DNA from: Methanobacterium sp964452085
GTDB taxonomy: Archaea; Methanobacteriota; Methanobacteria; Methanobacteriales; Methanobacteriaceae
Reading direction: 5' to 3'
Assembly: GCA_964452085.1 (NCBI GenBank)
Contig: CAYVKL010000001.1
Coordinates: 1 to 64,000 of the forward strand
DNA length: 64,000 bases
Below, in pieces: positions 62,429-64,000 of the stretch. The notes under the pieces were generated by a model. That model did not search any database and was not told the DNA's origin. It saw nothing but the letters and a program-made list of their open reading frames with translations. How positions within the stretch are numbered: position 1 is the stretch's first letter; each line of letters opens with the position of its first letter. Position numbers and translations under genes: made by a program.

Positions 62429-63799
62429 ATGGCATTTGTAGACTTATTCAAGAAAAAAAATGTTGAAAATAATGAAGGAGGAGATAAAATGGAGAAAAAA
62501 GAAGCATTAGATATGTTCTGTTACCAGTGCTCCCAAACAGCTCGTGGCACTGGCTGTACCATTAAAGGAGTTTGTGGAAAAGAGCCTACCGTGGCGCGTC
62601 TGCAAGACAACCTTTTATTCGCCATAAAGGGGATATCCGCTTACCTTTACCACGCTCGTGAATTAGGTTACAGTGACGAAGAAGTGGATGCTTTCCTGGA
62701 AAGAGGTTTCTATTCCACTCTGACCAACGTCAACTTCGACGCCGGTCAATTCGTTAATCTAGCCTTAGAAGCAGGTCAGATGAATATTAAAACCATGCAA
62801 CTATTAAAAAAAGCCCACATTGAAAAATACGGCGAACCTGTGCCCACTGAAGTGCCTGTTGGATCAGTTAAAGGACCGGGAATTATTGCCACTGGACACA
62901 GCCTAAAAGCACTGGAAGAACTCCTAAAACAAACCGAAGGAAAAGGAATCAATGTTTACACCCACTCTGAATTATTACCTGCCCACGGATACCCTGGGCT
63001 AAAAAAATACAAACATTTAGTTGGACAACTGGGCGGTCCATGGTTTGATCAAAAAGAAACCTTCTCCAAATACCCTGTTGCCATCTTAGGAACTTCAAAC
63101 TGCGTCCTCTTACCAAAAGATGAATATAAAGAAAGGATGTTCACCAGTGGTGTGGCTCAACTACCCGGAGTGCAACACATCGAAGACTACGATTTCACCC
63201 CTGTAATTGAAAAAGCCCTTGAATTACCAGAACTGGAGGATGAATCTAGAGAAACCGTGCTCACAACAGGATTCGGAGCTTCAACTGTACTATCTCTCGC
63301 ACCCAAAATCAAAGAGTTAGTAGAAGCTGGAAAAATCAAACAGTTCATTCTGGTTGGTGGATGTGACTCTCCTAAACCCCAGGCTAAATACTACACAGAA
63401 TTTGTGGAAAAACTACCTCAAGAAGCAGTTGTCCTAACCTTGGCTTGTGGTAAGTACCGGTTCAATGACATGGATTTGGGAGATATTGAAGGAGTACCAC
63501 GTTTAATAGATCTAGGGCAATGTAACGATGCTATTGTTGCTGTGGACATTGCTGTCGCCTTAACCGAACTATTTGGTGTGGAGCTCAATGAACTGCCATT
63601 AACCATTGTTTGCAGCTGGATGGAACAAAAAGCCGCTGCTATACTCTGGAGTTTGCTGGCCCTGGATATGAAAGGAATATACTTAGGACCCATACTTCCA
63701 GGTTGGGCTAACGAAGAAATATTAAATGTTCTTGTTGAGAACTACGATCTTAAACCGATCGGAGACCCAGAAGAAGACATTAAAGCCATAATGGGATAA
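62429..63799 (+). CDS. hcp: hybrid-cluster protein (hydroxylamine reductase family)
   Basis: Iron-sulfur-oxygen enzyme that reduces hydroxylamine or nitric oxide and protects from nitrosative stress. CYQCSQTARGTGC with a fourth cysteine six residues on (TIKGVC) binds the proximal cluster; TSNCVLLP, VGGCDSP, LTLACGKYRFN, GQCNDAI and the Glu in CSWMEQKA supply ligands of the hybrid cluster. The protein has about 456 residues, shorter than the class I Hcp of about 550 owing to a missing helical block between the two cluster regions. There are two well-placed starts: 62429 (after GGTGATG) and 62489 (after GGAGGAGAT). It is preceded by a palindromic operator. Confidence 0.92.
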   Translation: MAFVDLFKKKNVENNEGGDKMEKKEALDMFCYQCSQTARGTGCTIKGVCGKEPTVARLQDNLLFAIKGISAYLYHARELGYSDEEVDAFLERGFYSTLTNVNFDAGQFVNLALEAGQMNIKTMQLLKKAHIEKYGEPVPTEVPVGSVKGPGIIATGHSLKALEELLKQTEGKGINVYTHSELLPAHGYPGLKKYKHLVGQLGGPWFDQKETFSKYPVAILGTSNCVLLPKDEYKERMFTSGVAQLPGVQHIEDYDFTPVIEKALELPELEDESRETVLTTGFGASTVLSLAPKIKELVEAGKIKQFILVGGCDSPKPQAKYYTEFVEKLPQEAVVLTLACGKYRFNDMDLGDIEGVPRLIDLGQCNDAIVAVDIAVALTELFGVELNELPLTIVCSWMEQKAAAILWSLLALDMKGIYLGPILPGWANEEILNVLVENYDLKPIGDPEEDIKAIMG

Positions 63800-63816
63800 T
63801 ACATCCCTATCCCCCA

Positions 63817-63824
63817 TTTTTTTT
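63817..63824 (+). terminator. T8 terminator after hcp
   Basis: Eight T follow CCCCCA about 17 bases after the hcp stop codon; the next gene has its own spacer. Confidence 0.55.
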
Positions 63825-63971
63825 AAACCATTTGTGATTGTTTAGAGAACAATAAAATAAATTAATTTTAAATATCTAGGATGCGAAAATAATAGTATAA
63901 AAATGTGTAAAAATCAATTTCAATCCCCAATAAATTAAAGAACCCCTCAATAAATAAAATGGTGAGTAAAT

Positions 63972-64000
63972 ATGCCTAAAAAAGAAATAGACAAGGATAA
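63972..64000 (+). CDS. 5' end of a gene cut by the window edge
   Basis: An ATG at 63972 opens MPKKEIDKD and runs off the end. GGTGAG lies about five bases before it, a convincing ribosome site, and the spacer before it has AT-rich promoter-like sequence. The product cannot be identified from nine residues. Confidence 0.5.

Overview
The window looks like chromosomal DNA of a mesophilic, pseudomurein-walled, hydrogenotrophic methanogen of the Methanobacteriales, most likely Methanobacterium or a close relative. This rests on the methanogen-specific genes (atwA, methanogenesis marker 9, F420 genes cofE/cofD, archaeal GTP cyclohydrolase III), an incomplete reductive TCA branch (korDABC-sucC), archaeal ether-lipid head-group genes, an MreB-like gene, archaeal TATA boxes, Shine-Dalgarno sites of the GGAGGTGAT type, and T-run terminators in AT-rich spacers. 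No transposase, integrase or CRISPR array was seen.

Left part (1-12.4 kb): three tRNA genes (Tyr partial, Pro, Thr), then pgk and tpiA, a secreted peptidoglycan-binding/transglutaminase-like protein, the wyosine gene taw1, a DUF1002 secreted protein, an unassigned multipass membrane protein, the kor-suc operon for 2-oxoglutarate and succinyl-CoA, and mptD for the methanopterin pathway.

12.5-17.2 kb is an envelope block on the minus strand: archaetidylserine decarboxylase, archaetidylserine synthase, a DUF515 membrane protein with a CpaB/SAF-like stretch, a secreted protein with a sortase-signal-like tail, and a sortase. Divergent from it runs a plus-strand block (17.5-30 kb): an unassigned 209-residue protein coupled to an MreB-like protein, RNase HII, an ExbB/ExbD-type proton channel pair, purO, then cofactor genes (cofE, a 50-residue coiled-coil ORF, cofD, GTP cyclohydrolase III, a Dus-like TIM barrel, atwA, marker 9, precorrin-2 dehydrogenase, hemA). 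The last group joins F420 synthesis, MCR activation and the tetrapyrrole branch to F430.

30.1-57.5 kb is the accessory-looking surface region. It is dominated by one uninterrupted 23-kb minus-strand ORF (7,679 codons). The protein has a signal peptide, four glycine-rich repeats, a chlamydial-Pmp-like zone, a long beta-helix with a 1,260-nt super-repeat, about 29 Ig-like repeats and an unfamiliar C-terminal domain without an anchor. Directly upstream lies a collagen-like membrane protein. Two paralogous 60-65-residue membrane proteins lie on either side of this region; beside the right-hand one is a signal peptidase, and a DUF4013 protein and a universal stress protein lie between.

Right end (57.7-64 kb): an AAA ATPase, a small zinc-ribbon protein, a cytoplasmic PAS/GAF histidine kinase, and divergently a hybrid-cluster protein (hcp) whose promoter carries a perfect palindrome, followed by the start of another gene. 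All identifications are from reading motifs; no database search was run.
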